Origin: Pseudolabrys sp.
GTDB lineage: Bacteria; Pseudomonadota; Alphaproteobacteria; Rhizobiales; Xanthobacteraceae
Assembly: GCA_025451355.1 (NCBI GenBank)
Contig: JANWKN010000046.1
Location: 1 to 35,771, forward strand
Length of the DNA: 35,771 bases
Direction: 5' to 3'
The position numbers were made by a program, and so were the translations under genes. This document shows positions 17,934 through 26,437 of the stretch, one piece after another (position 1 is the stretch's first letter; each line of letters starts with the position of its first letter). The notes below the pieces were generated by a model. It made no database searches and was not told the origin of the DNA. It saw nothing but the letters and a program-made list of their open reading frames with translations.

Positions 17934-18635
17934 TCAGCTGACGATTGGACGATACTCTCGCCACAACGCATTTTCTCCGAGGCCAGCTACAAATTCACCA
18001 TGCGCCGCAACGTCGGCTTCGCTTAGCCGCAACATAAGCGGTGCAGGCCGCTCGCGTACGACAATGATACCTTCAGACCCATCGGCATGTCGGTCCCTGC
18101 CTTCAGTCAGGCCGAGCTGCGCCTGACGCGCGCCAATCAGCTCGACATAGACCTCGGCAAGAATTTCGGCGTCTAGCAGTGCGCCGTGTTTGGTACGCCG
18201 CGAGTTGTCGATTCCGTACCTCGCGCACAAGTCGTCAAGTTTGTTTGGACCGGCGGGATGCTTGCGACGCGCCAACAAAAGCGTATCAACGAGCCGCTCG
18301 CGTGCGATCAATGTGCGCTCGACTCTTTTTAGCTCGGCACAGAGAAAACCATGATCGAAACCGGCGTTGTGGATCACCAGCGGTGCGTCACCAATAAACG
18401 CAAGAAATTCATCCGTAACGTCGATGAAACGTTTGTGTTGTTTCAAAAACTCGGTTGAAAGTCCGTGGACTGCGAAAGCCTCGGCCGGCATATCACGGTC
18501 GGGATTTAGGTAGACGTGAAAGGTCGCTCCCGTTGGAATCCGGTTCAGCAGTTCGATGCACCCGACTTCGACAATCCGGTGGCCCTGACTCGGATCAAGA
18601 CCGGTTGTTTCGACGTCCAGAACGATTTCGCGCAT
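17934..18635 (-). CDS. dnaQ: DNA polymerase III epsilon subunit
   Basis: Proofreading 3'-5' exonuclease of the replicative polymerase, 233 residues. The DEDDh catalytic set is complete: D7 and E9 (LDVETTGLD), D94 (HNAGFD), H150 and D155 (KHGALLDAEIL). The C-terminal third is the less conserved region expected to bind the polymerase alpha subunit. It lies 20 bases after coaE in the ppsR-maf-coaE-dnaQ group. Confidence 0.96.
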   Translation of the reverse strand: MREIVLDVETTGLDPSQGHRIVEVGCIELLNRIPTGATFHVYLNPDRDMPAEAFAVHGLSTEFLKQHKRFIDVTDEFLAFIGDAPLVIHNAGFDHGFLCAELKRVERTLIARERLVDTLLLARRKHPAGPNKLDDLCARYGIDNSRRTKHGALLDAEILAEVYVELIGARQAQLGLTEGRDRHADGSEGIIVVRERPAPLMLRLSEADVAAHGEFVAGLGENALWREYRPIVS

Positions 18636-18655
18636 TATCAGTCCGGTTTAGAGAA

Positions 18656-19255
18656 TCACCTGTGCCGTTTCGGCATTGTAGCAGCGCGCGCAAGAATTTC
18701 ACGTACTTGAGCGCGTGCCGCGCCGAAACCCGTTGACGTATCCACCAGGAAATCGGCGCGTGCACGTTTTTCCGCGTCGGGCATTTGTTTGACGAGTATC
18801 GCGTCAAACTTCTCTTCGGTCATACCGGGACGCTCGAATACGCGCGCGCGCTGCACGTCCGCCGGTGCTGAGACAACGACCACCGCATCACACCGCCTGT
18901 CGGCGCCGGTTTCAAACAACAATGGAATATCGAGCAGTACTATCGACGCACCTTTTCGAGCCGCCTCAGCCAGAAAGTGCTCTTCAGCACGCCGGACCAG
19001 CGGATGAACGATGCCTTCCAGCTTTCTGATCGCAACGGGGTCGCCGAGGACCCTTTGGGCGAGTTTGTCGCGGTCAACCTTGCCGCCAACCGTCGTGCCC
19101 GGAAATGCCGCCTCGATCAGTGGCGTTGCGTCTCGCTCGTAAAGCCGATGAACTTCGGCATCCGCATCGTGGAGCGGAACGCCCTCCTCCGCGAAGAACT
19201 TTGCGGTGGTGGATTTACCCATCCCAAGCGAACCTGTCAGACCGAGAACAAACAT
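18656..19255 (-). CDS. coaE: Dephospho-CoA kinase
   Basis: A 199-residue P-loop kinase that phosphorylates the ribose 3' hydroxyl of dephospho-CoA, the last step of coenzyme A synthesis. Walker A is GSLGMGKS at residues 8-15. Next come [15 protein letters not shown] with the substrate-binding [15 protein letters not shown], and [24 protein letters not shown]. It starts only 3 bases after the maf stop; in most relatives aroE lies between these two genes. Confidence 0.95.
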   Translation of the reverse strand: MFVLGLTGSLGMGKSTTAKFFAEEGVPLHDADAEVHRLYERDATPLIEAAFPGTTVGGKVDRDKLAQRVLGDPVAIRKLEGIVHPLVRRAEEHFLAEAARKGASIVLLDIPLLFETGADRRCDAVVVVSAPADVQRARVFERPGMTEEKFDAILVKQMPDAEKRARADFLVDTSTGFGAARAQVREILARAATMPKRHR

Positions 19256-19258
19256 TGG

Positions 19259-19867
19259 CTAGCCATCGACGAGTTTGTTTTGTCGGAGGAAAGTCAACAG
19301 TGGCAAAAGCGGAAGGCCGAGGATCGTGAAATAGTCCCCCTCGATCCGCTCGAACAAGTGTATGCCGATGCCTTCGAGCTGATAGCCTCCGACGCTTGTC
19401 ATCGCAGTGTCTCCAGCCAAATCGAGATATTCATTGAGAAAACGATCGGAAAAATCGCGCATGATAAGCTTAGCGGTATCAAGGCAAGAAAAAATAGATT
19501 GGTCGCCACGTACCAGTGCAAGCGCAGAGTGAAGTTCGTGTGTACGCCCGCGCAATGTCCGCAATTGATCGGCGGCTTCAGCTCTGCTGGCGGGCTTATT
19601 GAGGCGCTTTGCTCCGCTCGCCAATGTCTGATCGGCACCCAGTACCAGGTGTCCCGGTAAAACGGCTGCTACGGCCGCAGCCTTGGTGCGCGCCAAATGG
19701 CGGGCCACACCAGCCGCATCGAGCTCTCCGGATTTAGCCTCCACCGCGCGCTCGTCGATTTGGGATGGCCTGATTTCAAACCGCAGACCGGCGGCCGCCA
19801 GGATCTTTCCGCGAACCTCGCTTCTGGATGCGAGCACCAGTGGTTGAGGGGCAAGCCAAAGCGCCAT
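19259..19867 (-). CDS. Maf family nucleoside triphosphate pyrophosphatase
   Basis: A 202-residue Maf-like pyrophosphatase that hydrolyses non-canonical or certain canonical nucleotides, with a role in house cleaning or septation control. Marks: LVLASRSEVRGKILAAAGL at the N-terminus (the usual LASxSPRR varied), the catalytic acidic loop LVLGADQTLASGAKRLNKP, and GGYQLEGIGIHLFERIEGDYFTILGLPL near the end. Substrate subclass (YhdE- or YceF-like) is not assigned. Begins 3 bases after the ppsR stop. Confidence 0.9.
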   Translation of the reverse strand: MALWLAPQPLVLASRSEVRGKILAAAGLRFEIRPSQIDERAVEAKSGELDAAGVARHLARTKAAAVAAVLPGHLVLGADQTLASGAKRLNKPASRAEAADQLRTLRGRTHELHSALALVRGDQSIFSCLDTAKLIMRDFSDRFLNEYLDLAGDTAMTSVGGYQLEGIGIHLFERIEGDYFTILGLPLLPLLTFLRQNKLVDG

Positions 19868-19870
19868 GGA

Positions 19871-20704
19871 TCATGCCACAGGGTGCCGGCGTCGCTCGCT
19901 TAAAAGCCGCATGACCGCCGCCGCAGTTTCCTCGATCGAACGCCGGGTCACGTCGATCGTCGGCCAACTGTGCCTGGCGCAGAGCCGGCGCGAAAACGAG
20001 ACCTCCTCGGCTACCGCAGCTTTATCGATATATTGATCGTCGTCACGATGCGCTTTCAATCCGAGCAGTCGATTTTCGCGGATCTGCACGATACGCTCAG
20101 GGCTCGCATATAGCCCAACGACAAGCGGCCGGGTGAGCTTCTCGACCGCGGGTGCCAATGGCACGCTCGGTACAAGCGGCACATTGCCGGTTTTTACCCC
20201 GCGATTGGCGAGATAGATGGAAGTCGGTGTCTTCGAAGTTCGCGAAACGCCTACAAGAACAACGTCGGCTTCTTCAAGCCCTTCAACATGCTGGCCGTCG
20301 TCATGTAGCATAGTGAAATTGAGCGCATCGATGCGCTGGAAGTATTCTGCATTCAGCACGTGCTGAGCGCCGGCCCGGTGAATGGTTTCAGCGCCCAGGT
20401 AGGACTGAAACAGCCGCAACACTGGCCCAAGCACGGACATGCAGGGCAGGCCGAGCTCACGACATTTTTTCTCAAGCAACTGAATCAGATCTTCTTCGAG
20501 CAGCGTGTACAAAACCAAACCTGGCGACTCCGTGATTTCCGCCAACGCAAGGTCAAGCTGCTTTTTGGAACGGACCATCGGATAAAGGTGTTCGACCGGC
20601 GACACATTGGCGTATTGCGCCGCAGCGGCACGCGCGACCGTAATCAAGGTCTCACCGGTTGCGTCAGATACCAGGTGAAGATGGAAATAACCGGTCTCAG
20701 ACAT
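19871..20704 (-). CDS. ppsR: Pyruvate, phosphate dikinase / PEP synthase regulatory protein (DUF299)
   Basis: A 277-residue bifunctional serine/threonine kinase and phosphorylase that inactivates or reactivates PPDK or PEP synthase using ADP. The start [20 protein letters not shown] is the family N-terminus and fixes the ATG at 20702-20704; the frame stays open to 20845 but those codons are not family-like. The nucleotide loop GVSRTSKT is at residues 152-159, followed by [20 protein letters not shown]. First gene of ppsR-maf-coaE-dnaQ and divergent from hemE across the presumed origin. Confidence 0.93.
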   Translation of the reverse strand: MSETGYFHLHLVSDATGETLITVARAAAAQYANVSPVEHLYPMVRSKKQLDLALAEITESPGLVLYTLLEEDLIQLLEKKCRELGLPCMSVLGPVLRLFQSYLGAETIHRAGAQHVLNAEYFQRIDALNFTMLHDDGQHVEGLEEADVVLVGVSRTSKTPTSIYLANRGVKTGNVPLVPSVPLAPAVEKLTRPLVVGLYASPERIVQIRENRLLGLKAHRDDDQYIDKAAVAEEVSFSRRLCARHSWPTIDVTRRSIEETAAAVMRLLSERRRHPVA

Positions 20705-21057
20705 CTGTATAACGGCCGGATAGCGTGTGGATATTAGGGGAAGAGGCCATGGCTTGACCTTACAGGCAACCTGACGTCGGTTTGAAGTCCAATATCCATC
20801 CACACTGGTGACAATGGGACGAGTACTGGGACGAATGTGGTTCATGTCGTTTTATTGTGCATACCCTCTTGGGGATGGACGGGGATAGCTACCGAAAACC
20901 CCTGCAAAATAGGCGCTGGGGCTGTGGAAGAGTTACCTGCCCGATTGGGCCTTATTCTGGATAGAGCCCTTCCATCCAGTGGACAGAATGTTGACTGGCA
21001 GGCATGAGTCCAATCAACGCTCTAACAACCACAACAGATTCTTAGAAGAGTCTTTGA
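20705..21057. other. Candidate chromosomal origin (oriC) between ppsR and hemE
   Basis: A 353-base gap with no convincing gene. In Caulobacter and several rhizobia the origin lies next to hemE, and parAB with parS is 10-14 kb away here, as expected. DnaA-box-like sequences compared with TTATCCACA: TGTGGATAT at 20726-20734 (one mismatch on the minus strand), TGTGCATAC at 20856-20864 (minus strand, one mismatch to TTWTNCACA), CCATCCACA at 20796-20804 and TCTGGATAG at about 20957-20965 (two mismatches each). No TTAA-N7-TTAA CtrA site is seen here. An imperfect inverted repeat GATTCTT/AAGAGTC lies just before hemE. Position is the main argument; the boxes are weak. Confidence 0.5.
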
Positions 21058-22107
21058 ATGCAAGAAGACGGATCAGCAGGTGCCGTGGGGAAAAAACTGT
21101 TGCGCGTGCTTGCCGGCAAGCATGAGGCAGTTCCGCCCGTCTGGTTGATGCGACAAGCAGGACGCTATTTGCCGGAGTATCGGGCGATCAGAGAAAGGGC
21201 GGGTGGTTTTCTCGATCTTTGCCTTAACCCGGAATTAGCTGCGGAGGTGACGTTACAACCAGTACGACGGTTTGGTTTTGACGCCGCTATCCTGTTTTCT
21301 GACATTTTGGTTGTACCACTTGCACTTGGGCGGAAAGTCGAATTCCTCGTCGGCGAAGGTCCAAAGCTTGAGCCGCTTGCTGATGGTGAAGGACTTGCGG
21401 CTCTACGTGACAATCTTGATGAGAGAGTGGTAGCGCCTGTTTACGAAACGGTGCGTTCGGTCAAGGCGCTGCTTGGCAGTAAGACGACCTTGATCGGATT
21501 TTGCGGTGCTCCGTGGACCGTTGCGACTTATATGGTTGCGGGACAAGGGACATCCGATCAGGCACCGGCTAGGCGATTCGCCCACTACGATGCGGACAAT
21601 TTCCAGCGATTGATCGATCGACTGGTGCAAGCCTCGACCGAATATCTAACCGGTCAATTCAGGGCAGGCGCCGAAGTTGTACAGGTTTTCGATACATGGG
21701 CTGGTGTGCTCTCACCCGATCAATTCGATCGTTGGTGTATCCTGCCAATGCAAAAGATTGTCGAAGGAGTACGGAAAGAGGTTCCGGGTGCAAAAATCAT
21801 AGGGTTTCCACGCGGTGCAACCGCGATGACACTGCCCTATGTCGAAATGACCGGTGTAAGCGCAATCGGTATTGACTGGACGTTCCCTCGCATGATTGCG
21901 CGTGAAACATTGCAACAGCGAGTGCCAGTTCAGGGAAACGTCGATCCGCTGGCTCTGCTCGCTGGAGGTACGGCCCTCGACCGGGAGGTGGATGACGTGA
22001 TGAAAGAACTTGGCGGTGGACCGCTGATTTTCAATCTTGGCCACGGGATTCTTCCTGAGACCCCAATTGTAAACGTTGAGCGCATGCTCAAGCGCGTTCG
22101 TGGATAA
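21058..22107 (+). CDS. hemE: Uroporphyrinogen decarboxylase
   Basis: A 349-residue cytosolic enzyme that removes four carboxyl groups from uroporphyrinogen III to give coproporphyrinogen III in heme synthesis. The N-terminal signature [20 protein letters not shown] with the substrate-binding arginines is present, followed by [14 protein letters not shown] and the second signature [22 protein letters not shown] with its conserved His is near the C-terminus. ATG 21058 has GAAGAG about 7 bases upstream. Wobble positions look somewhat more A/T-rich than in neighbouring genes by eye. hemJ follows after 5 bases. Confidence 0.96.
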   Translation: MQEDGSAGAVGKKLLRVLAGKHEAVPPVWLMRQAGRYLPEYRAIRERAGGFLDLCLNPELAAEVTLQPVRRFGFDAAILFSDILVVPLALGRKVEFLVGEGPKLEPLADGEGLAALRDNLDERVVAPVYETVRSVKALLGSKTTLIGFCGAPWTVATYMVAGQGTSDQAPARRFAHYDADNFQRLIDRLVQASTEYLTGQFRAGAEVVQVFDTWAGVLSPDQFDRWCILPMQKIVEGVRKEVPGAKIIGFPRGATAMTLPYVEMTGVSAIGIDWTFPRMIARETLQQRVPVQGNVDPLALLAGGTALDREVDDVMKELGGGPLIFNLGHGILPETPIVNVERMLKRVRG

Positions 22108-22112
22108 ATTTT

Positions 22113-22535
22113 ATGTATTTATGGCTTAAAGCCCTGCACATCGTGGCCGTGATCGCCTGGATGGCAGGCATGCTCTATTTGCCTCGACTGTTCGTCTATC
22201 ACTCAGCGGCTCGACCCAAGTCCGAACTGTCGGAAACTCTGAAGACAATGGAGCGTCGCCTGCTCAACTTCATCATGACGCCGGCGATGATGGTCACTTG
22301 GATTGTCGGTATCGTCTTGCTGTTGCAAGGTCAGTGGCTTGGAGCCGGTTGGTTTCATATTAAATTTGTTGCGGTTATCGTCATGACGATCCTGCACGGA
22401 TTATTTGCGCGTTGGGTAAACGAATTCAGATTTGATAGAAGCAAGCACTCTGCCAAATTCTATCGTATTATCAATGAGGTACCGACAGCTTTATTGATTG
22501 TGATCGTGGCGCTGGTGGTGGTGAAGCCGTTTTAG
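22113..22535 (+). CDS. hemJ: Protoporphyrinogen oxidase HemJ
   Basis: A 140-residue membrane protein with four hydrophobic helices (about residues 1-27, 52-72, 78-98 and 121-138). The family start WLKALHIVAVIAWMAGMLYLPRLFVYH contains the conserved histidine, and KFYRIINEVPTALLIVIVALVVVKPF ends it. HemJ oxidises protoporphyrinogen IX to protoporphyrin IX in bacteria lacking HemG or HemY, so it acts downstream of hemE in the same pathway and operon. Confidence 0.94.
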   Translation: MYLWLKALHIVAVIAWMAGMLYLPRLFVYHSAARPKSELSETLKTMERRLLNFIMTPAMMVTWIVGIVLLLQGQWLGAGWFHIKFVAVIVMTILHGLFARWVNEFRFDRSKHSAKFYRIINEVPTALLIVIVALVVVKPF

Positions 22536-22799
22536 CCGATCGCGCGAAACACACACACTGCGCTCCAACCTCTTGCGTGCGACGCCGGCTCAACCTATGT
22601 TGCGTTCATCCCACCGAACGCAGGCGGATGCAGTCGCGTTCCGGCTCCCGTGTTTTGGGCCGGTCGCAGCATCGGGTTCCGGGATCTTTCCCATCTTTCT
22701 CGTCACCCAAGACCTGCGATCTCTCTCCTAAGTCAAACGGCGCAAGTCTTTCCTTTTTCACAAACTCCGCCGTAACGCTCCCAAGGACGTAAACCCCCA
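22536..22799 (+). promoter_or_regulatory. Pyrimidine-rich leader of rho
   Basis: A 264-base gap with no supported gene between hemJ and rho. The part from about 22684 to 22760 is rich in C and T (for example TCTTTCCCATCTTTCTCGTC, then CTCTCTCC and TTTCCTTTTTCAC) and poor in G. Such unstructured C-rich RNA is what Rho binds, and rho leaders in other bacteria mediate autoregulation by Rho itself, so the same is plausible here. An AAGGA box lies about 13 bases before the rho ATG. Confidence 0.45.
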
Positions 22800-24065
22800 A
22801 TGCGGGAAATGAAACTCCAGGACCTCAAGTCCAAGACACCTGCCGAACTCGTCGCATTCGCTGAAGAGCACCAGGTCGAAAACGCCAGCACCATGCGCAA
22901 GCAGGAGCTGATGTTTGCAATTCTAAAACAACTCGCCACTCAGGAAGTCGATATCATCGGCGAAGGCGTGGTCGAGGTCCTATCTGATGGTTTCGGTTTT
23001 TTGCGCTCGCCGGAATCAAACTATCTCTCTGGGCCGGACGACATCTATGTTTCTCCAAGCCAGATTCGCCGTTTTGGTCTGCGCACCGGCGACACAGTCG
23101 AGGGACATATTCGCTCTCCGAAAGAGGGAGAGCGCTATTTCGCACTGCTCAAGGTCAATACGATTAATTTCGAGGACCCCGAGAAGGCCCGCCACAAAGT
23201 CAATTTCGACAACCTGACGCCGCTTTATCCCGACGAACGGCTCAAGATGGAATACGAGGATCCTACCAAGAAGGATCTCTCCGCGCGCGTGATCGATATC
23301 GTTGCGCCAATCGGCAAGGGACAACGTGCGTTGATCGTTTCGCCACCGCGCACCGGCAAAACAGTACTGCTTCAGAATATCGCGCACTCAATCACTGCCA
23401 ATCATCCTGAGACTTACCTGATTGTGCTGCTCATCGACGAGCGGCCGGAGGAAGTCACCGACATGCAGCGCTCGGTGAAGGGTGAGGTCATCTCATCAAC
23501 CTTCGATGAACCGGCTTCGCGTCACGTCCAGGTCGCGGAAATGGTGATCGAGAAAGCCAAGCGGCTTGTAGAACATCAACGCGATGTTGTCATTCTGCTA
23601 GATTCGATTACCCGTCTCGGCCGCGCCTACAACACTGTGGTCCCCTCGTCCGGTAAAGTACTGACCGGCGGTGTCGACGCCAACGCATTGCAGCGCCCGA
23701 AGCGCTTCTTCGGGGCGGCACGCAATATCGAGGAAGGCGGCTCGCTCACCATCATCGCCACGGCGCTGATCGATACCGGCAGCCGCATGGACGAAGTGAT
23801 TTTCGAAGAGTTTAAGGGTACCGGCAACTCCGAGTTGATCCTTGACCGCAAGGTGGCTGACAAGCGGACCTTCCCGGCAATCGACATCACGCGCTCCGGC
23901 ACGCGCAAGGAAGAGCTGCTGACCGATCCTGCTATCCTCAAGAAAATGTATGTCCTTCGCCGAATTCTCAATCCGATGGGCACGATGGACGCCATCGACT
24001 TCCTGTTAGACAAGCTGCGCAACACGAAGAACAACGGCGAATTCTTCGAATCGATGAATACCTGA
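22800..24065 (+). CDS. rho: Transcription termination factor Rho
   Basis: A 421-residue hexameric RNA-dependent ATPase. The N-terminal Rho domain ([19 protein letters not shown]) is followed by the cold-shock-like RNA-binding fold ([22 protein letters not shown], residues about 55-76). The ATPase Walker A is PPRTGKT at 182-188, with [16 protein letters not shown] after it. The Q and R loop region includes [31 protein letters not shown]. The start matches rhizobial Rho proteins ([12 protein letters not shown]). It ends at an intrinsic terminator. Confidence 0.97.
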   Translation: MREMKLQDLKSKTPAELVAFAEEHQVENASTMRKQELMFAILKQLATQEVDIIGEGVVEVLSDGFGFLRSPESNYLSGPDDIYVSPSQIRRFGLRTGDTVEGHIRSPKEGERYFALLKVNTINFEDPEKARHKVNFDNLTPLYPDERLKMEYEDPTKKDLSARVIDIVAPIGKGQRALIVSPPRTGKTVLLQNIAHSITANHPETYLIVLLIDERPEEVTDMQRSVKGEVISSTFDEPASRHVQVAEMVIEKAKRLVEHQRDVVILLDSITRLGRAYNTVVPSSGKVLTGGVDANALQRPKRFFGAARNIEEGGSLTIIATALIDTGSRMDEVIFEEFKGTGNSELILDRKVADKRTFPAIDITRSGTRKEELLTDPAILKKMYVLRRILNPMGTMDAIDFLLDKLRNTKNNGEFFESMNT

Positions 24066-24085
24066 CGCTTGGCCGCCAGAAATTA

Positions 24086-24120
24086 AAATGGCCGGGCAAA
24101 GGCCCGGCCATTTCTTTTGT
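24086..24120 (+). terminator. Intrinsic terminator after rho
   Basis: A perfect 12-base inverted repeat, AAATGGCCGGGC (24086-24097) and GCCCGGCCATTT (24102-24113), with loop AAAG, followed by CTTTTGT. It begins 20 bases after the rho stop and would end the hemE-hemJ-rho transcript. The symmetric A and T ends allow partial action from the other side. Confidence 0.9.
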
Positions 24121-24365
24121 CTGTGTCGGATTTCGAAAACGAAATGCCTCGAAGCCTTGGAGGCAACAGAAGCCCTGGTTCGCATAGGTGTGGTCCCCAC
24201 GGTTTGAAACCGAAAATTGACGACTCGTAGTGCAGCTCAGGCCGTCTGATTATGGCCGCGGGGACTTCGAAGCGCGTCGTGCGATCGGGGGGAAGTACTT
24301 GTTAATTTTAATGTTTGTTCATCGGGCGACCGGCGAGCATTTGATCTCGACCGTTCGGAGTATAG
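24121..24365. other. Intergenic region after rho terminator, no gene seen
   Basis: No supported coding region. It contains the small inverted repeat ATTTCG-AAAA-CGAAAT (24130-24145) and a tight CGGTTT-G-AAACCG dyad near 24199-24211. The short open frame at 24230-24418 runs into the opposite-strand gene and has no recognisable family. No tRNA or known RNA motif was seen. Confidence 0.5.
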
Positions 24366-26399
24366 TCAAGAACCGCGCATCGCTGCGAGGACTGCGGCGA
24401 TATCGGCTGGCTCCGTAATCGGCAATGAGCACCGTTCTCCGATGCACACGAAGATTGCGTTTCGCGCGGACTTTATGTTTTCTTGGGCCGGGTGTGATGC
24501 CGCCAGTTCGGTTGCGTCGGCGGCGCGGAGTACAATCCTCTCAACGAACGGCATTTTGAGCGCCGTTCTTGCGAAACGCTCGGAGTCTTTTCCCGTCACC
24601 ACGATTTCGGCGCCCCGCAATCGGAGATCCAATGCGTTGAGCAGCGCCACATGGCCGAATAGATTTCGATCGGCCGCGGAGAGAATTCCTTCGATTAATC
24701 GATCGGCCTTCTCGCGCCATTTGTCGTCACCGGTAAGGGCAGCCAAGCGGACAAGATTTTGCGCTGCTACCGCATTCGGATTGGGAATCGCATCGTCCTG
24801 CGTTGAATGCGGGCGCAGCAACAGGTCTGATGCGTCGTCGGCAGAAAGAAAGTACCAGCCGGTGTCTGAGTCGGCGTAATGTGTATCGAACGCGGTTTGC
24901 CAAGCGAGCGCATGCCCAAGATAGGATCGGCCGCCAGTTGCCTCATAAAGAGCAAGCGCGGCGCGGATCATGGCGGCGAAATCGGATGCGAGGCCTGGAA
25001 AAAGCAATTTGTCGTCGCGCCAGGAATGTCCCAGCCGGAGCCCCTTGGTCATGCTACGCGCGATGAAGTCGAACGCACGCTCGGCCATGGCGAGCCAATT
25101 CGGTTCATCGAGAAGAATACTCGCATTGACCAGAGCGCCGATCATTAGCCCGTTCCAGTCGGCCAACACTTTGTCGTCCAGCCCCGGGCGCACGCGGCCC
25201 GAGCGCCCTCGCAGCAATGCAGCGCGCAACTGCGAAAGTCGCGCCTCATCGGCCTCGCTCCGCGGAACGGTGTTGAGGCGATTCAGAATATTGTGGCCTT
25301 CGAAATTGCCTTCGTCGCTCACGTCGTAGTGCCGGGCAAAGAATTCGCCGTCATCAGGTCCAAGAAGTTCGAGGATCTCGCTCTTCGACCAGACATAAAA
25401 CTTGCCCTCTTCGCCTTCTGAATCCGCATCGAGCGACGCGGCAAAGGCGCCCCCATCAGTTGTCATCTCGCGCGCCAGCCAAGCTACGGTTTCGCGCGCT
25501 CGCCGGGCAAATATGAGTGCCCCGCTGTGCTGCCAGGCGAGCGCCAGCAGTTCAAGCAGTTGGGCGTTGTCGTACAGCATCTTCTCGAAATGTGGCACCA
25601 GCCATTTTTCGTCCACGGAATAGCGTGAGAAACCTCCACCGAGATGGTCGTAAATGCCACCCTCACTCATTCTTTCGAGAGTGTGTTCGACCGTTTCAAA
25701 GAAACGGGCGTCTTTCGTGCGCAGCCCCGCACGCCACAACATTTCCAGGATGGCGGGTTGCGGAAACTTCGGTGCCCCGCGCAGGCCTCCATTGATCGAA
25801 TCAAACATGTTCCCGACCTGCATCCCGGCGGCATCGAGTTCTTTTAACCCGATTGTTACGCGGCCAGCCGGCCGGGCTTTATCGGCCAGGCGCGCTAGCA
25901 GCGCGGCACGATTCTGCTCAATCCGGTTTGGCTCCTCGCGAAACAGTCGGGAAACCTCTCGCAGCACGTCTACGAATGCGGGTCTGCCGAAGCGCGCTTC
26001 CTTCGGAAAGTATGTGCCGCCCCATACCGGCTCGGCTTGCGGGGTGAGAAACATCGTCAACGGCCAGCCGCCCTGCTCACCGAGGAGATGCAGCGCGTTC
26101 ATGTAGATCTGGTCAATGTCAGGTCGTTCTTCCCGGTCCACCTTGATGTTGACGAACAATTCGTTCATCACGCGTGCAGTGGCCTCATCCTCAAACGACT
26201 CGTGCGCCATCACGTGACACCAGTGGCACGCAGCGTAACCGACAGAAAGCAGAATTGGCCGGTCTGAAGCTTTTGCTTCGGCCAGAGCCTCGGGGCCCCA
26301 CGTCCACCAGTCCACCGGATTGTGCTTGTGCTGCAGCAGATACGGAGACGTTGCCTCGCTGAGACGATTCACGTGCGCGGTATTTTGAATAGACGCCAT
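24366..26399 (-). CDS. DUF255 / thioredoxin-like, YyaL-SSP411 family protein
   Basis: A 677-residue protein. Residues about 10-170 are the DUF255 thioredoxin-like domain: SPYLLQHKHNPVDWWTWG, the C58-HW-C61 pair in VGYAACHWCHVMAHESFED, then VNIKVDREERPDIDQIYM. The remainder is an alpha/alpha-barrel resembling glycosidase or epimerase toroids (YDHLGGGFSRYSVDEKWLVPHFEKMLYDNAQLLEL is the diagnostic central motif, given here in overview around residues 249-283). Homologues include YyaL and mammalian SPATA20; the biochemical role is unknown. No signal peptide. Start ATG 26397-26399. Confidence 0.9.
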   Translation of the reverse strand: MASIQNTAHVNRLSEATSPYLLQHKHNPVDWWTWGPEALAEAKASDRPILLSVGYAACHWCHVMAHESFEDEATARVMNELFVNIKVDREERPDIDQIYMNALHLLGEQGGWPLTMFLTPQAEPVWGGTYFPKEARFGRPAFVDVLREVSRLFREEPNRIEQNRAALLARLADKARPAGRVTIGLKELDAAGMQVGNMFDSINGGLRGAPKFPQPAILEMLWRAGLRTKDARFFETVEHTLERMSEGGIYDHLGGGFSRYSVDEKWLVPHFEKMLYDNAQLLELLALAWQHSGALIFARRARETVAWLAREMTTDGGAFAASLDADSEGEEGKFYVWSKSEILELLGPDDGEFFARHYDVSDEGNFEGHNILNRLNTVPRSEADEARLSQLRAALLRGRSGRVRPGLDDKVLADWNGLMIGALVNASILLDEPNWLAMAERAFDFIARSMTKGLRLGHSWRDDKLLFPGLASDFAAMIRAALALYEATGGRSYLGHALAWQTAFDTHYADSDTGWYFLSADDASDLLLRPHSTQDDAIPNPNAVAAQNLVRLAALTGDDKWREKADRLIEGILSAADRNLFGHVALLNALDLRLRGAEIVVTGKDSERFARTALKMPFVERIVLRAADATELAASHPAQENIKSARNAIFVCIGERCSLPITEPADIAAVLAAMRGS

Positions 26400-26437
26400 C
26401 GCCGCAGCCTAGCGTGGATTACCGCTGACAGGAAACC

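Noticed and set aside
20352-20364. CACGTG-cored palindromes considered as parS (also near 870, 11311, 26209, 26369)
   Set aside because: They lack the flanking TTT and AAA halves of the GTTTCACGTGAAAC core.
21224-21238. TTAA-CCCGGAA-TTAG in hemE as a CtrA site
   Set aside because: One half is imperfect, it lies in coding sequence and has no companion sites, so chance is adequate.
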